NCBI RefSeq assembly: GCF_901933205.1
Contig: NC_044574.1
Coordinates: 22,553,733 to 22,617,732, forward strand
Direction of reading: 5' to 3'
Length of the DNA: 64,000 nucleotides
From: Camarhynchus parvulus
Taxonomy: Eukaryota > Chordata > Aves > Passeriformes > Thraupidae
Shown here: one piece after another, positions 35,231-48,556 of the stretch
How positions within the stretch are numbered: position 1 is the stretch's first letter
How the letters are laid out: each line of letters begins with the position of its first letter
The notes under the pieces: model-generated
What the model saw: only the letters and a program-made list of their open reading frames with translations
Database searches by the model: none
Told to the model about the DNA's origin: nothing
Position numbers and translations under genes: made by a program

Positions 35231-35377
35231 CAGGTGAGATTGGCTCAGCTGGGTAGAGCACGGTGCTAATGCTGCCAGGGCTCTGGGTTCCATCCCTCTA
35301 TGGGCCATTCACTTCAAAATTGAACTCAATTAACCCTTGTGAGCCCTTTCCATTCAGAATGTTCCATGATTCTGTGA
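35231..35377 (+). repeat. tRNA-derived SINE (TguSINE1-like) with CR1-type tail
   Basis: The head resembles tRNA-Ile. An A box-like 'tggctcagctgg' sits at 35241-35252, followed by 'tagagcacggtgctaat', where AAT falls at the anticodon position, and a B box-like GGTTCCATCC at 35286-35295. The 3' part ends 'cattcagaatgttccatgat' plus 'tctgtga', the CR1-style tail that lets CR1 machinery mobilise it. This tRNA-Ile plus CR1-tail build matches the passerine TguSINE1 family as I remember it. It is a SINE copy and not a functional tRNA gene, because the acceptor and T-arm pairing are degraded. Confidence 0.8.
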
Positions 35378-36989
35378 ACAGCTAAACTCGGGATATGATT
35401 GTGGATAAGGCCTTGCCTTTAATTTGTCAGAGGCTTCAGCAATCGGGTATTAAAACAATACAGAGCCAAGTTTAACACTCAAGTACAAGTGATTCACAGT
35501 CCAACTTCACCAAGTTTAACGGCCAAACAAGTTTCTTCCCCTTGAAGGAAGGCCACTGCCCTGGAGAAGACAGAATAGAAGACACAGTATTGATAGCTAA
35601 AGAGCAGTAAATTACAGTTCATTTTAATGCATGCTGCAAACCTAGGTAAAAAGGAATTGAAGAAATGCAGCCTCTTCTATATTCCCTATACTGAAAACAG
35701 CTTTATCCAGTAATGCAGGTGGGATGAGGATTGACTTTTCCAATCACCTCTACATAAGACCTCAGGGTGTGCAAAATGGCCTTCACACAAAGTTGTATTT
35801 GATAAAATCAGGGTGGTGAATTCTTTTATGCTATAAAATGCTGTCAGATATAGCTGTAGTAATAACTTCAAAAAATATCAAAGTCTTCAACTGACCGTGT
35901 TATACACAGAAGAGAAAGGCAAAATAGTTGATGAAAAATTAGATGAAAAAATGTTCTCTTATAACAAACACAAAGACCAGTTGCTCAGTGCCTGGCATTC
36001 TTTGTGAATATTTCCTGGAATTTCTGGTGTCAGTGTCAGGTCAGCGCAGCTATAGGTGTGTTTCAATATTTAAATGTAGAAAAGGAAAAGCATATGAGCA
36101 TCGTAGGGAAAGGAAGAGAGATTTGAGGATTTTGCCAGATTGAAATGTTCAGAGTATTGCACTCCTAACACTTACTCCAAATCTTAACTTCCATGTAGAT
36201 ATTCATAAACGCATTCACCACAGGTCTGGCAATGTTGTTATGAATTTTAGAGGCCCCAGATACATCCTTTCCTAGAAGACTCTCTAAGCAACAACAAAAA
36301 CAAGAAAATTGCAAGAACTGATACTTTTAGTACAACATCACATGGTTCCAGCAATCATAGGAGGGTGAATGCCATTCTGCACATATACACAGGGCATAGG
36401 GCATACAAAGCAACATTCAGCCTTTTTTTTTTCAGTATATTCAAGCTTTTTTTTCAGTATTTGAATAAAGAACCACTATTTTCCAAGTTACTTGGGTATT
36501 TTTATCACCACATCTAGACATCCACACTAACCAAAAGTCCCATCCATATAGAGGAGCTCAAATAATGTTCTGAATAACTCCCTCTTATTAAAAAAGGCCA
36601 CATTTCTTAGTACACATTTTCCAAGTCCTCTAGATATCTAGACATGAAATCCTACACATTGCAGACTAAAAGGAAAGTGTTTCTATCTCATTACATAATA
36701 TTATAAATAAGGGGGAACATTCAGCCAGGTCAAAAAGGGCACTAGCCCAGGAGCAAAGAAAATTCCTCCTCCAGCATAACAAGTCTGGGCAATTGCCATC
36801 TATAAATTTCTTACCAAAGGAAAGAGTATAATGTGTTTCCATAGGAAAAAACATAAACACTGTCCAGCATCACAACAGTGAACGTGACAAAATCAAATTT
36901 AACTTTTAACAAGTTAAGTGTTCTAGGAGAGTGTAAGTCTTCAGACACAAGAGACTTAAAGCCATGATTGATGTGATGTAAATGTTATG

Positions 36990-37090
36990 TAATTCCAGCT
37001 CCCCATAATACCAGGGGTGTTTGCACAATTCCTTCTGAGGTACCTGGTGCTGACTACATCACTGAACTGGGGTCTGATCCAGCCTCACAG
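36990..37090 (+). repeat. old CR1/L3-like LINE fragment
   Basis: On the reverse complement the words 'ggatcagacc', 'accaggtacctcagaaggaa' and 'acacccctggtattat' fall in the order seen in ancient amniote CR1/L3-type elements ('gggtcagacc ... ccaggtgcttcagagggaa ... aaacccc'). Those words are the antisense of the element, so the element itself runs on the + strand. It is highly diverged and approximate in extent. Confidence 0.45.
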
Positions 37091-40000
37091 TTTCTGTGTC
37101 TCTTTGCACTTAATAAGGTAGAACTAAAATATAATAAAAATCAAACAATGCAGAGACATTCCTGGCAATCCATTGTAGAGACAGTTTTCTAAAGAAAGGG
37201 ATTATCTTTTTTTTTTAACCAGGGTGGAAAAATAAATCTACTTGGTAATTCCCAAACATGGAAAACAGACAAACTCACTCTTTCTGTTTTCCCCTGGAGT
37301 TTTCTGCAGCAGCCATTACTAATGCCTTTGTTAGGCAGAAGTTGGCTGGAACCAAGAAAACAGGAGCTGACCTGCTGCTTCTCTCATCTGGGTGTCAAAG
37401 AACAAGGATTTGTTGCAGTCATTGCCTTGCCACCTGCCTGAGGCATTCAACTGTATCTAGCACAACGATGCTGGAAAGCATTCAGGAGTGAATACAAAAT
37501 AACATTTGTATGTTTGCAGCATCTGTGAAAGGTGTGGGTAGGGTGAATTCTCTACTGTGTGTTTCCAGAGCAAGTCAAACCCATTAATTAAATTCATGCT
37601 CTTGTCCTGCTTCAAAAGTAAAAACAGAGATGATTTATGGGCACTGACAGCTGCAGGAACCGGTTTTGCTCACTCCCTCTCATTAATTAATTTTGAAGCA
37701 TCTGGATAGGTCAATTTCTCAGATTCTAAACATACAAAAGGCTGCACATCCTCAGTTTCTGCAAAAAAGAAAAATACCTGTTCCATGCAGAGAGCTGTCT
37801 GTCATGGTTTCTCAGTGCTGGCTGAATAATGCCTACTGAAATTGTGTAACTCAACATCCCTGTTCCTGCCCAGGCAACTTGTAGGATAAAGCTGTAAGAG
37901 GTCCCAGTCACAAAAAAGATTTCTTATCCAGTAATTATTTTACTTGTCCTAACAACAAAAACCCTAAAATGAGAAAGTGGAACCTGTAGAACAGTGTAAT
38001 CTACAGTAATAAAACTTTTTCTCTAATAACAGATCCAGGTAAATTGCCACAAACACTCCCTTCTAGAGGGAATGTCAATGTCTCTATATTGCACATAATG
38101 ATATATGCAAATATAAAAATACAGCAATACACCAATGTGTTTATTTCTTCTTCTAGGTTCTTTAAGCAGGAGGCAGATTTCTAGCATTTGGGGCTGAAAG
38201 CTGGAGGTAAGCAATCAGAAGACATTTCACATACAAGCTAGAATAGGAAGTTGTTACAAAAGTGGAAAATTTTGGGTACTGAACTTTCGCCCTCAGCTCC
38301 TGCAAGATTTTTACTAACAAAGAACTATACAAACATAGACAGATTATATTGACATTGCATTACCTGCCCAGCAGAGCCATATGCTGCTTCTGCAGACATG
38401 GCCAAAAAGATCAAAGCTTCCCATTCATTAATGAGTTGAACCTGGGTGTTGTATGTTTCATATCATGCTGTAGACCTATATTGACCTATATTGACAGAGT
38501 GAAGGGCTGGGCAGAACTCTGGATCTGACTTTCAATCAATTGTTTTATGATTCTGTACAACACTTTGTAAAACATAAGGCAAATTTATCTTGTTGTGATT
38601 CATAGCCCAGACAGCAGAAAGCCTGCCAGGAACAAGGATACTGCCATCTAAAGCAGCTCATGATCCCTAGTTACCAGGAAGAAATAAAAAGTTTCCAGCC
38701 TGGTCTATAAAAGTGGTGGAGCAAACAGAACATAAAACTCTCTGCCAGTGACCCAAAGGGGCCTCACTAACAGATGACTGTGACTAAGAACCTCTATCCA
38801 GGCATGAATGGGCACATGACACTGGGTTACAGAATCAATGGACAGCACTATGCTAAGGCGCCTTAGCTAATAGAAAGATAGTAATTCTCCAGAAAACTCT
38901 TGTACAACAGGCAAGACCACAGAGCTCTTTCAAATAGCCTATTTTCAGCTGTGAATTGAGATCTCTCCTTTTGTCAGCTAGTTTTTACCACTTAGGAAAC
39001 AACCTGTGCCTTCTGAGTTACTGATGAGGTGCTTCACGAATCAAGGAGATCTGACAGATTTCAAAGAATTGTTAAACAGTGTTCATTAAATGTTAGCTGG
39101 TGCATAGCATCTTACCTGCTTACATTCTTCATGTTGTTGGTGACAAGTTTGACATTTACAAGGAGCAATGTGATGACAGAATTCAAGAGCTGACATACTG
39201 ATATATTAAAAAAATTAAATTCAAGAAAGTTTGACGGAATAAATAACCTCAACACGATTATAATGCATATGTACTTTTTGTAGAGAAAACTGACTATTCA
39301 CGTCTATCCTCCTCAATTTCCTCAGGGAACCAAGACCCAAGACAACCATAGTTACCTACATTTCCTTCTTCTCATCCCTATAGAGTCTAAGAGAGAAGTG
39401 TGCAATTTGACATTCGGAAGATTCTTTCTTCACTTCAAGCATTCATAGAAACAACTCAGGACGTTCAAATTTAGCTTTGATTTCACAAAACCACTCATTT
39501 TCCTAAACTTAGAACAGAATCTTAAAGGCTTTGAATCCATTCCTAGCAAGGTTAATCAGTTTTACCATCAAAATGCAGTGAGAGCACATTAATACAACCA
39601 TATGTAAACAATCCTAGTGAAACACATGGGCACAATCACAAAGAATGCATGGAAATCAGAGGTTTGTTCCACTGAAAATTAAATTGCAATGAAGAATTGA
39701 ACTCAACAAAAAGAACTCCCAGAAAAGCTATTGAACAAGAGACATTGCAGCAGAGAAAATATTTGAATGGTATAAAAAGCATAAGGGCTAAGGTTGTTAG
39801 AGAAGGGAAGGAAACTATGAGGAAAATGCAAACCTCAGGGCATTAGAATTAAATTAAAACCACTATTGATAGCTAAGCATTTGGTGAAACTCTAGGGGAC
39901 AGCTTAGAATTCTAACACTTTTTATCACAAAGGAAAACACCTAGTGTCTACAACCAAGTGATCTTCAGCTCAGCTTGGAAGACCAAGTTATTATTTCCAG

Positions 40001-41764
40001 AAAGAAAGAGTTAAGCCCTGTATTGATGATAAACTAGATGAGTTCTCTTTGATCCTTAGGGTGAGGGAGACCTTTCTTACCAAAAGCACTCATCAGCTCC
40101 ACACACTGAGCAAAGAGAGGCTCTGTGTGGTGCTTGAGAGCTTCAAGGTGGGAGCTCCTAATGGAGCACAACCACAGGTGGGTCAGAGTGACAAATGTCC
40201 AGCCTGCTCCTATAGAGAGCAGAGCATCCCATGCACCTTCCCAGTGGAGGACAAAAACAACTTTTAAAAGCAAAAGTCTAGAAAGAGATTCTAGAGCAGC
40301 ACAAGAAGGTGCTCAAATAACTGTGTCAAAAAGGTTACGTTTGTTCAGCATGAAACACACCCAGGATCTGAAGCATACCTATGGTCTATGTCAAAGCAGG
40401 TTTAGATAATTTCATTTTCATTTTGGTCTTATGACTTTGAGATAGCATGTTTTCAGCAGCTAAATGAAATGGAAAATACTAATATGAGCTTCTGAGAACC
40501 TAAAGACTTTGTTTAAATTCCAGGTTATTTTGGAATGTGAAAGCTACTTGCTGCTTGGATCCATGACAACCATGTAGACACTCTTCCCTTTAACAATCCA
40601 CACCAGCATGGTAAGTCATATTCCAAAGACTGAGTCTCACTGGTGATTGTGCTGTGCAATAAACTGGAGAGACTAGGTGTAAAAGGCTTCATGCTTCTGG
40701 CTCAAAGAGAGTAATATAAAAACTATTAAAGAACATAAGCAAGAAGCAAGCAGGATATGGCAATATACTTTGATTTATGAAGACTGTTTTACACACCAGA
40801 CAAGTATTAAGTTTCCCAGAATATCTCAGAAAGGATGTTGCTAAGCAAAGATGATGGTAAAAAGAGTACTTAATTAAGATGTCTTTATGCAATTTATAGG
40901 GCTAACAGTCATGCTCCAAACTATTACCAGCAAGAAGGAAAAAGGTCCAAACACAATGGGAAAAAAAAAGATACTTCAAACTCATGTTTAAGAACAAATA
41001 TAGAACAGTTTGTCTACTTTTGGGTCAAAAGCCAATTATACACACATCAGACTGAAGCTGACAATCAAATCAGTTATCTTTGGACATGATATAAGGAGTG
41101 TGCTGACAACTTACCAACAGCTGTGACTCCCAGCAGCTCTCCTTTTTGGCATTTTCATTTTACATTTCTACAGAATTAGAGGAATTCCCTAGAGGATTCA
41201 AAATAAACAAGTAAAACCCAATAATACATTAAAGGAAAAGCCTGTAGCTGACCTAGTACTTCAGAATCTGTCAAATAGACAAAAGGAATTTACAGCAGTT
41301 AAGAATGCACTTGAAAGTTTAGTTAAGGCAAGATACCTTCATCCTTTCATAACTAGACCGTGGATTTTATTTTTCATTTCTTTTCACTGTATGCATAAAT
41401 GTTTAGGCCATGGCTTACACAAAACAAATAAGGACATCAAGACAGAATTACACTGCAAGTAAGATTGTTAGAGATCTGAACAAAAATTAAAAGGAGGAAT
41501 CTTGTAACTAATGAACTAATAATGATGATACCTATATTTAAAAATAAAATAGAATGCAAAAAGTACATAAAATGACCACAGTAAAAGGCTGCATAAAAAC
41601 AGGAACGAACCATGACTCATTTTTCATAAGCTTTATTATTCGCTTCACGTAAAGTACTGATCAGACCTTTACAGATGCACAAAAACATTCAACCCTTTGC
41701 AAGACTATAGTAAGATTGAATAGGGCTATAAATCTTCAAAGTGCAGCACAAACATTAAGGTCTG

Positions 41765-41870
41765 AGAAGGATATGAAATGGTGACATGCAGGACGGCTTA
41801 AGTGACTTGCTCTACGGGCAACAGAGCAGTTCAGTGAACCAAGGCTGAGTGAATCCCAGGTTCTCCTTAG
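41765..41870 (-). repeat. MIR-like / amniote core-SINE remnant
   Basis: The + strand reads 'ttaagtgacttgctct' then, after about 40 nt, 'gaatcccaggttctcc'. This parallels the reverse complement of MIR-type SINEs ('taagtgacttgcccaaggtc ... gaacccaggtctcc'). It is short and diverged. Confidence 0.4.
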
Positions 41871-43260
41871 CAACGAGCCACATCAGATACCCAGGCCACT
41901 TAAATTTGCATTTACATTTCAATCATATTTCAGGCTTTTAATAGAAAGTCTTCTAAATGTCACCCGTGGGTCAGACACCGTGCAATGTTGTCTTCTTGTA
42001 TTTGTAGGCAAACAGCAACCATGAAAATACACATACAGCCAGGGGTACTTTCAAACCTGGAAGCTAGATAGTGACATTTCATAAGAACTTGTCAGAGTTT
42101 ACCCATAAGTTATGAAAACTGTAACTGCAAAGAATATGTATGCAATGAGAGTATAGCAAAGAGAGCAGCAGCAGCAATGAGCATGTTGCTTGTACTGTCC
42201 TTGTTGCCTTGTACTTTCCTCCCCAGCCCCATTGCCTATGGGTGCTGAATTCATGAACAAAGTACCCTGGCTTAGATCCTAGGAGTGCTCTGCTGAAAGG
42301 GATCTTAAGGACAACAAAAACTTCACTCTCTTACAAGAAAAGCCTTGCAGGTTTCAAGAGTGGTGCAAGCATAATTCTGTGTGGATTTGTAGTTTGTAAT
42401 GTAAGCTACACTGAGATTTTTGAAGTTATCACTCACGCAGAGAGATGCTGAGAATGAAAGAAAGCACATGGCCCTATTTCTAAAACCCACAGCAAAATAC
42501 ATTGCCCATTTCACAGAAATGAACTTGACTTGGTGATTCATGGTCATTATAGGCTTACATGCAGGAACAAAGCCTCATGGGCTCACATTTCTCTCGCTAC
42601 AAGAAATACTGAAAATATTTGTATTTTTACAGGAGGAAAAGTAACTGCATTGCAGTATTGTTATACTCTAATTCTACAATTATCCCATTAATTTATTTAT
42701 CTCTTTAGAAATTCTTAATACAAAACACTTTGCTGAGCTTTCCATTTAGCTGGAGCACGTCTGAAAGAACAACAACTTTACCAATATCTAGAATATTACT
42801 GCAATGTCAGAGGCATTTAAGTTTCAAAGTTTGTAAAAATCTGAAGGGTGAAATTCTGACAAGCATACATGAAGTTTTAATGGATACTATAAATATCCTG
42901 GCTCCCAGAAAGAAAAAGAAAAAAATAAAACACATAGGAAAGAAAGTTCCATAATACTGCATATTTGAAAGTTTTCTAATTTTACTGTTGTTGTTTAAAC
43001 ACTTCACATGAGTCCTAATCCACTGTAGCAAAGCTTATGCTCACTTTAAGCAGGTTAGCATTCCAGTTCAGCTCAAGGGGATGAGCATACTATTCAAGTG
43101 ATTTATTTGATCATTGTCTAAATTTAAAATTCACAATGGTACCAAGAGGAGGTTGTTCTATTTCCACATTGTTTGCAGTAGACAGTTAATGCCTCAGAGG
43201 TTCCTTCTTACTTATGTGTGCACATGAAGCAACAACTTGCAAAGTATTTTTCTCTTGCAG

Positions 43261-43315
43261 GACCAAGAGATCTAAAACAAATCTTTCAAGCAGTCGATGG
43301 AGTACAATTGGAAAG
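43261..43315 (+). other. C4orf19: candidate 5' non-coding exon of C4orf19
   Basis: This 55-nt segment is framed by a good acceptor (T-rich tract ending 'tttttctcttgcag' at 43260) and a GTAGGA-type donor at 43316. It sits upstream of the C4orf19 coding exon, whose own start is preceded by an acceptor, so a leader exon is required somewhere to the left. It contains an ATG at 43297 that, if joined to 55691, would give a 7-codon upstream ORF ending in TAA. No transcript data are available here, and chance splice-site pairs are common. Confidence 0.35.
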
Positions 43316-44861
43316 GTAGGATTTTTTTTTCTCCTTGTGTATGTTTGAAAATTACTAGCCATACACTATTGTAACTTCAGCATTCCACAACATAAACCAT
43401 CTCTCCCTACAATACTCCACAGTATTTTGTAATGACAACACCCAGCTGCTACAAGCACTAGTGACAGGACAGAACTGTTTCTTTCCAACCTGTAAGTTTC
43501 CTGATGTAGAAAATAAAAGCTTGCCAATTTCCACACTGAAGTCTAGAAAAAGACACTGTACAGAAGAAATACAGGAATAAAAAATTGAATCAATCTAAGA
43601 CAGTAAATACAGGTGAAAAATGGCAAGAGAAAATGTGAAAATACAGGCAAATGGTATGGAAAAAACAAGAAGAATGGAAGGCAAACAGAGGAAACAGGGA
43701 TTTGGGAAAAGAGAACCAATTGGAAAACATAAGGATTAATTTGGTTTGAGAGGGAGAGCACACTGACTTCTAACAGTTTCCTTATAAAAAACTGCAGGTT
43801 ATGCCATCAAATGGTCAAACATAAAAGCACAACTTCCTGACAATGTTAAGAAATCTACTTGGTCAATGTGTTGGATTTTGGGGGGACTTTGTTTTGTTTG
43901 GGGAGTTTTGGTGCTGGTTTCTTTTTCATGGGGGTAAGGGCACAGTTCTTGCTGGGTTGAGTTTTTTTACTTTTGTTTTTATAAAAGATAATCATTGACT
44001 GATTCTAACTGCTTATGGCTTTATCCATTTTTCTTGGTATTAAGAGAGGCTGATGTTCTGAACACAACAACAATACCACCACAATACTTGCCACTAGCAA
44101 TATTTCATATGATATAAACAAATCAGAAGCATCTGAAATATTCAGGACAAGATGATTTTTGGGCACACTAAGCTACAGCTGAATACCAGAGCTGAGATCA
44201 CATATCCTGCCTGGTCTAAATCCTGCCCAAACACATATACACAGCACACTCCAATCCTGTATTTGAAGCAATCTCCATGGACATCCAAGTCTATTTTCAG
44301 AATACTGCTCCCTGAAGTAAAAATGTATGGCATACTTAAAGGATAAAGGCCTGCTAAACTCCAGCAGTGTCTCTTCATACCCTCTTACAAAGACTCAATG
44401 TGGGGGGAAAAAAAAATCAAAGAAGCACTGAGCCTTTCCATAGAACTGATGTGCAACCAAGAGGTTTCAATAAGATAGAATGACAGGATTACAGGAGTTA
44501 ACCTGCTTAGACTTCATTGCTGATTTCCTAATCTTTATTTTCTTATTTTAACTTACAAGAATTTCACCATATCTAAAACATACGAGATCTCCACCCCCTC
44601 TCCTTTTCCATCTTACGTTGTTCACCAAGGTCACCTGAAGATTCCAAGTCTTTCAACAGTGTATTTTAAAGGTTCTGTTATCTTTGGCCCCAAATTTCTG
44701 CAAAGGCCAATAAATCATTTTTGCACAGAACTCACAGGCAAATACAAGAGGCAACAGCTTCCAGGAGACGGGCCAAGAAAGAGCTTGATTTCAGAGTGTA
44801 CAGCGTGCTGCTATGCTGCTAGTGAGTGGCACTGTCTGGCAATGTACATGGCACAAGAACA

Positions 44862-45236
44862 GAATCACAGCATAACCTGAGTAAGAAGGGCCCCACAAGA
44901 GTCATGGAGTCCAACTCCTGGCCCTGCACAGCACCATCCCCAAGAGTCACACCATGTGCCTGAGAGCATTGTCCAGAGGTTTCTGGAACACTCAGACTTG
45001 CTGTTGTGACCTCTTCCCCAGGGTGCCTGTTCCAGGGCCCAAACACCCTCTGGGTGAAGAACCTTACCCTAATATCCAACCTAAACCGCCCCTGAAACAA
45101 CTTCAGGCCATTGCCTCAGGTCCTGTCACTGGTCACCACAGAGGAAAGATCAGTGCCTGCTCCTCTTCTTCCCCTCACGAGGAAATTGTAGACTGCAATA
45201 AGGTCTTCCCCCAGCCTCCTCCAGGCTGAACAGAAC
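44862..45236 (-). repeat. CR1 LINE fragment (antisense)
   Basis: The + strand starts with 'cagaatcacagcataacctg' and runs through 'catggagtccaactcctggc', 'cagggtgcctgttccagggc', 'gaacctt...cctaatatccaacctaa' and 'cagcctcctccaggctgaac'. These are successive landmarks of the reverse complement of CR1 ORF2 end and 3'UTR. At about 375 bp it is the second longest CR1 piece here. Frames within it (for example 44954-45229) are repeat-derived. Confidence 0.93.
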
Positions 45237-48142
45237 AAATGAGCTCAGAATATACTTAGGAAGCATTCTGACTTGTCAATTTTTCTCACAGACTAAATCC
45301 TACAGCAGTAATGCTGTAGCTTTCATGCTCACTGTCTGACATTTTCAGTTTTTCTAATGTACCAAGTAGGATTTCTCATTGATAACAGCATCCATAAAAC
45401 TGCACAGAATTATTCCAGGAGGGTAAAAAAAAAATAGGCCTTTTTACATATATGTGCAGTTGAGAAACAATCTGCATCTAAAAAGTACTTCTGTATTTAA
45501 GCAGGCTTAAATCAACTGATTCTGCAAATGGAAATCTAAGAAAAAGTGACTTCCAGGCCAGAAGACATCACCCACATCAAGTCCCAGTCAAAACCACAGA
45601 GGAGGAGGCAGTGATTCCTTTACACAGTATTCAAAGAGTTAGAGAATTCCATCATAAATTAGGATCCCCTGCTCAGTTTGACCCTCAGTCTCTAAGACAC
45701 ATTCACAGCTCTCAGAATCATGTCTTTGATGGCATGCTCTCAAGCAGGCTGCTCAAGCCTGACATTGGGAAGAGAGCAAAGTATGAGCAAGGGAACTTTG
45801 TGAATTGTAGACCCATGGCAGCACCATCTCAAGACCCAATTCTAGAGCTGGTTTTATGTTCTATGTTTTAAAAAGACATTGGACACAATGAGGGATTTTC
45901 AGGTGAAGGGCTGGAACCCAAGAATCCACTCTCCAAAGCGCACAGTTGTACAGAATCACATAGAGACACTTTAACTTCTCAAGAGAAATGACGTTTCAGA
46001 CACAGTCCCTCTGTTCCATAAAAATTTGCTATAACTAATGAGGCTCCACTTGTGTTGCCAAACACAGATCCCCACTCAGGCCTAGCCCAACACAATTACT
46101 GACTCAAATATAGCTCCTCTGCTGATTGTTTCTCTCACATGCACATGACCATCTGCTTCCCATTTTTGCCTCGTCACACATTTAGACCATGAATCCCTTG
46201 GGAAGGAGCACATTTTTATGTTTGCCTCTATACAATATGGGACTAAAGAGGACTCAGGGTTTTAGGCCCCACTATTAAACAAGCTATTATATTTTATGGG
46301 ATTGATAATTTTAAAAGACAGGAAACAAACTTCAGTAATTTAAACACTAGACTATGTAAGTTTGGAAAAATCAATTGTATAAAACAAGCTTAGCTGAAGA
46401 GGAAGTGAATGGGTTTATGCTAACAGCTGTATTTGGTTTTCCTTTATGCAAACTGGATAATGATTGTGAGAGCTGTACCCTTTTCCCCACTCTTCCTTTT
46501 ACTCCTTAAAAACAAAACAATCATTTTGTATGGTAAATAATGGGGGTAGGGAAATGTTCCGTGACCTAGTGCTGTGAATGGTGAGGAACTGGTCAGAGAG
46601 AATGTATTTCCTTTTAAGTATCTTATAAATATTTTAAATCAATTGCAAAGAGCATAACAGTAAAACAATTATATGTTCTGATCACCTCCAAATTGTAGCC
46701 CTTGTACCTTCTAGGACGCTCTGCTGCAGCAGTAACACCTCACAAAAAGGTCCACTTTCCATGTGAGCTGGCCTTACTCTCTCAACTGTTTATAAAACAG
46801 TCAACAGCTACCAGAGATAGTAGTCAGTGAATGAAATAATACAATAATGTCTTCTTAAAAACAAAGCAACTAACTAACTAAAAACAGAACAAAAACAAAA
46901 ATAGCACAAACCCCAAAACCGACAAAGTAGAAATAAGAATCTACTATGAGAATAAAACATGGCCTTTCATATGCTGACTAATACAGTCAGGAAGCCACCA
47001 AGGATAAGTGGAAGATCTGGCTGACCTCACTGGTCGAAAAGAAGGACATTTTGAGGAGGAGCCTAGCAGGATTTAACACAGCTATACTTATTATTATCAG
47101 CTTACACAGTGACCAACAGTTACAAATCAAAATAGAACACCCTTTGTAAAACTGATAGCATCTACTTTTCATTACCTTCCCCTTCAGCAAACACACCCAC
47201 AAACAACAAGTGCAGGTGTGCTCAAGCAGTACTGGTAACACCCAAACTTCCCTGCCTTGAGACCTGCCCACTGCTGCCTCTCAGCTGGGTGCAAAACAGC
47301 TGCAAGGAAAAGCAAGAACGTGAAGGGGCAATGTGGCAGCAGAAAACCTGTCAGCATCTGATATAAACACAGCTAGATGCCTGCAGGTAGAGAGCAGCTG
47401 TAAAGAAATGGAGCAGTTTCTAATGTTGCATTTGCATCAATCCAGGTGCTCCCCATTCCAGCTGGAGTAGTCACACTGGCACAGAACAATTAGCAGGTAC
47501 TGCCATTGCCAACTGTACTGGTATAGTTTCATGGCAGTACAACTACATGTATGTAAGATAATTAGCATGTATTTTTCTATTTTAAGCAGAGCAAACTAAA
47601 TCTGACCTTTTCTCTGCATTTTGAGAAAACAAATGTAGCCAGACACTTCCACTACTCTGACTATCCTGACTGCCAAAGTAGCTTCTCATCAGATCACAGC
47701 CAGACATCAGGCTGGCAGGATGCTCTTCCCTGAGCTGAGAAATGTCACAGCATGCACCCACAATTAGGGGGCATCTCTGACCCCTGCGCTAGATACACCT
47801 CTCAGCTAGGAGACTGTAGTCTAGTTTGGATGCTGTTATGAACAATCCAGAGATATAATACACAATTTCTTCTATTAGAGTACTATTTCATGTACGTGGC
47901 AATTAGAGTTGACTGCTACAGTTGTGATCCTGGAACTGCATATTTTTGTCAACTATTACTATTGCAAATTTCCTGGATAAATACTTAATACTTGCATACC
48001 TTTCCAGGTGACACAACACAAAGGTTAAAATCATGATAGCATACTGATTATTTGGTGAGTAGGCCATACTTTGGTGATTAGTTATGCCATATTGATGGTC
48101 CATCTGGCAAGTATAGTACTTGTTATTTGGGTATTTGATATT

Positions 48143-48556
48143 CACAGAATCACAGAAAGGCTTGGTTTGGAAGGGACTTTAAGGACTATGTAGTTCCAAT
48201 CCCCCTAGTGGGATGCCACCCACTAGACCAGGTTGCTCAGGACTCCATCCAACCTGGCCTTGAACACTTTGGGGAGTGGGGCATCCACAGCTTCTCTGGG
48301 CAACATGTCCCAGTGCCTCACTACCCTCTGGGGAAAGAATTTCTGCCCAATATCTCATCTAAATTTCTCCTTTTTCAGTGTAAAACCATTCTGCCTTGTC
48401 TCACCACTATCTGCCTGTATTAAAAGTTGCTCTCCTTCATTTTTATAAGCCCACTTTAAGTACTGGAAGGCCACAAGAAGATGTCCCTAGAGCCTGTTCT
48501 TTTCCAGCCTGAACAACACCAGCTTTTGTAGCGTGTCTTCCTCCAACCCTCTGAAC
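48143..48556 (-). repeat. CR1 LINE fragment (antisense)
   Basis: The segment begins 'cacagaatcacagaaaggct' and continues 'ttggaagggactttaagga', 'ctagaccaggttgctcagg', 'tccaacctggccttgaacac', 'cccagtgcctcactaccctc' and 'ttccagcctgaacaacacc'. These follow the reverse complement of a CR1 3' end in the right order. At about 410 bp it is the longest repeat copy in the window. Confidence 0.95.

Larger units (their letters stand above)
35378..43260. other. non-coding stretch
   Basis: No coding region is supported. Recognised items are an old CR1/L3-like fragment at 36990-37090, a 10-bp tandem duplication 'cctatattga' near 38477-38496 and a MIR-like remnant at 41765-41870. The rest is AT-rich unique sequence with only chance frames. 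Confidence 0.55.

Noticed and set aside
35231..35303. Possible tRNA-Ile gene
   Set aside because: Box-like sequences are present, but the stems do not pair well and a CR1-type tail follows, so it is a SINE head.
44954..45229. 91-codon frame
   Set aside because: It lies entirely within an antisense CR1 fragment, so it is repeat-derived and not a gene.
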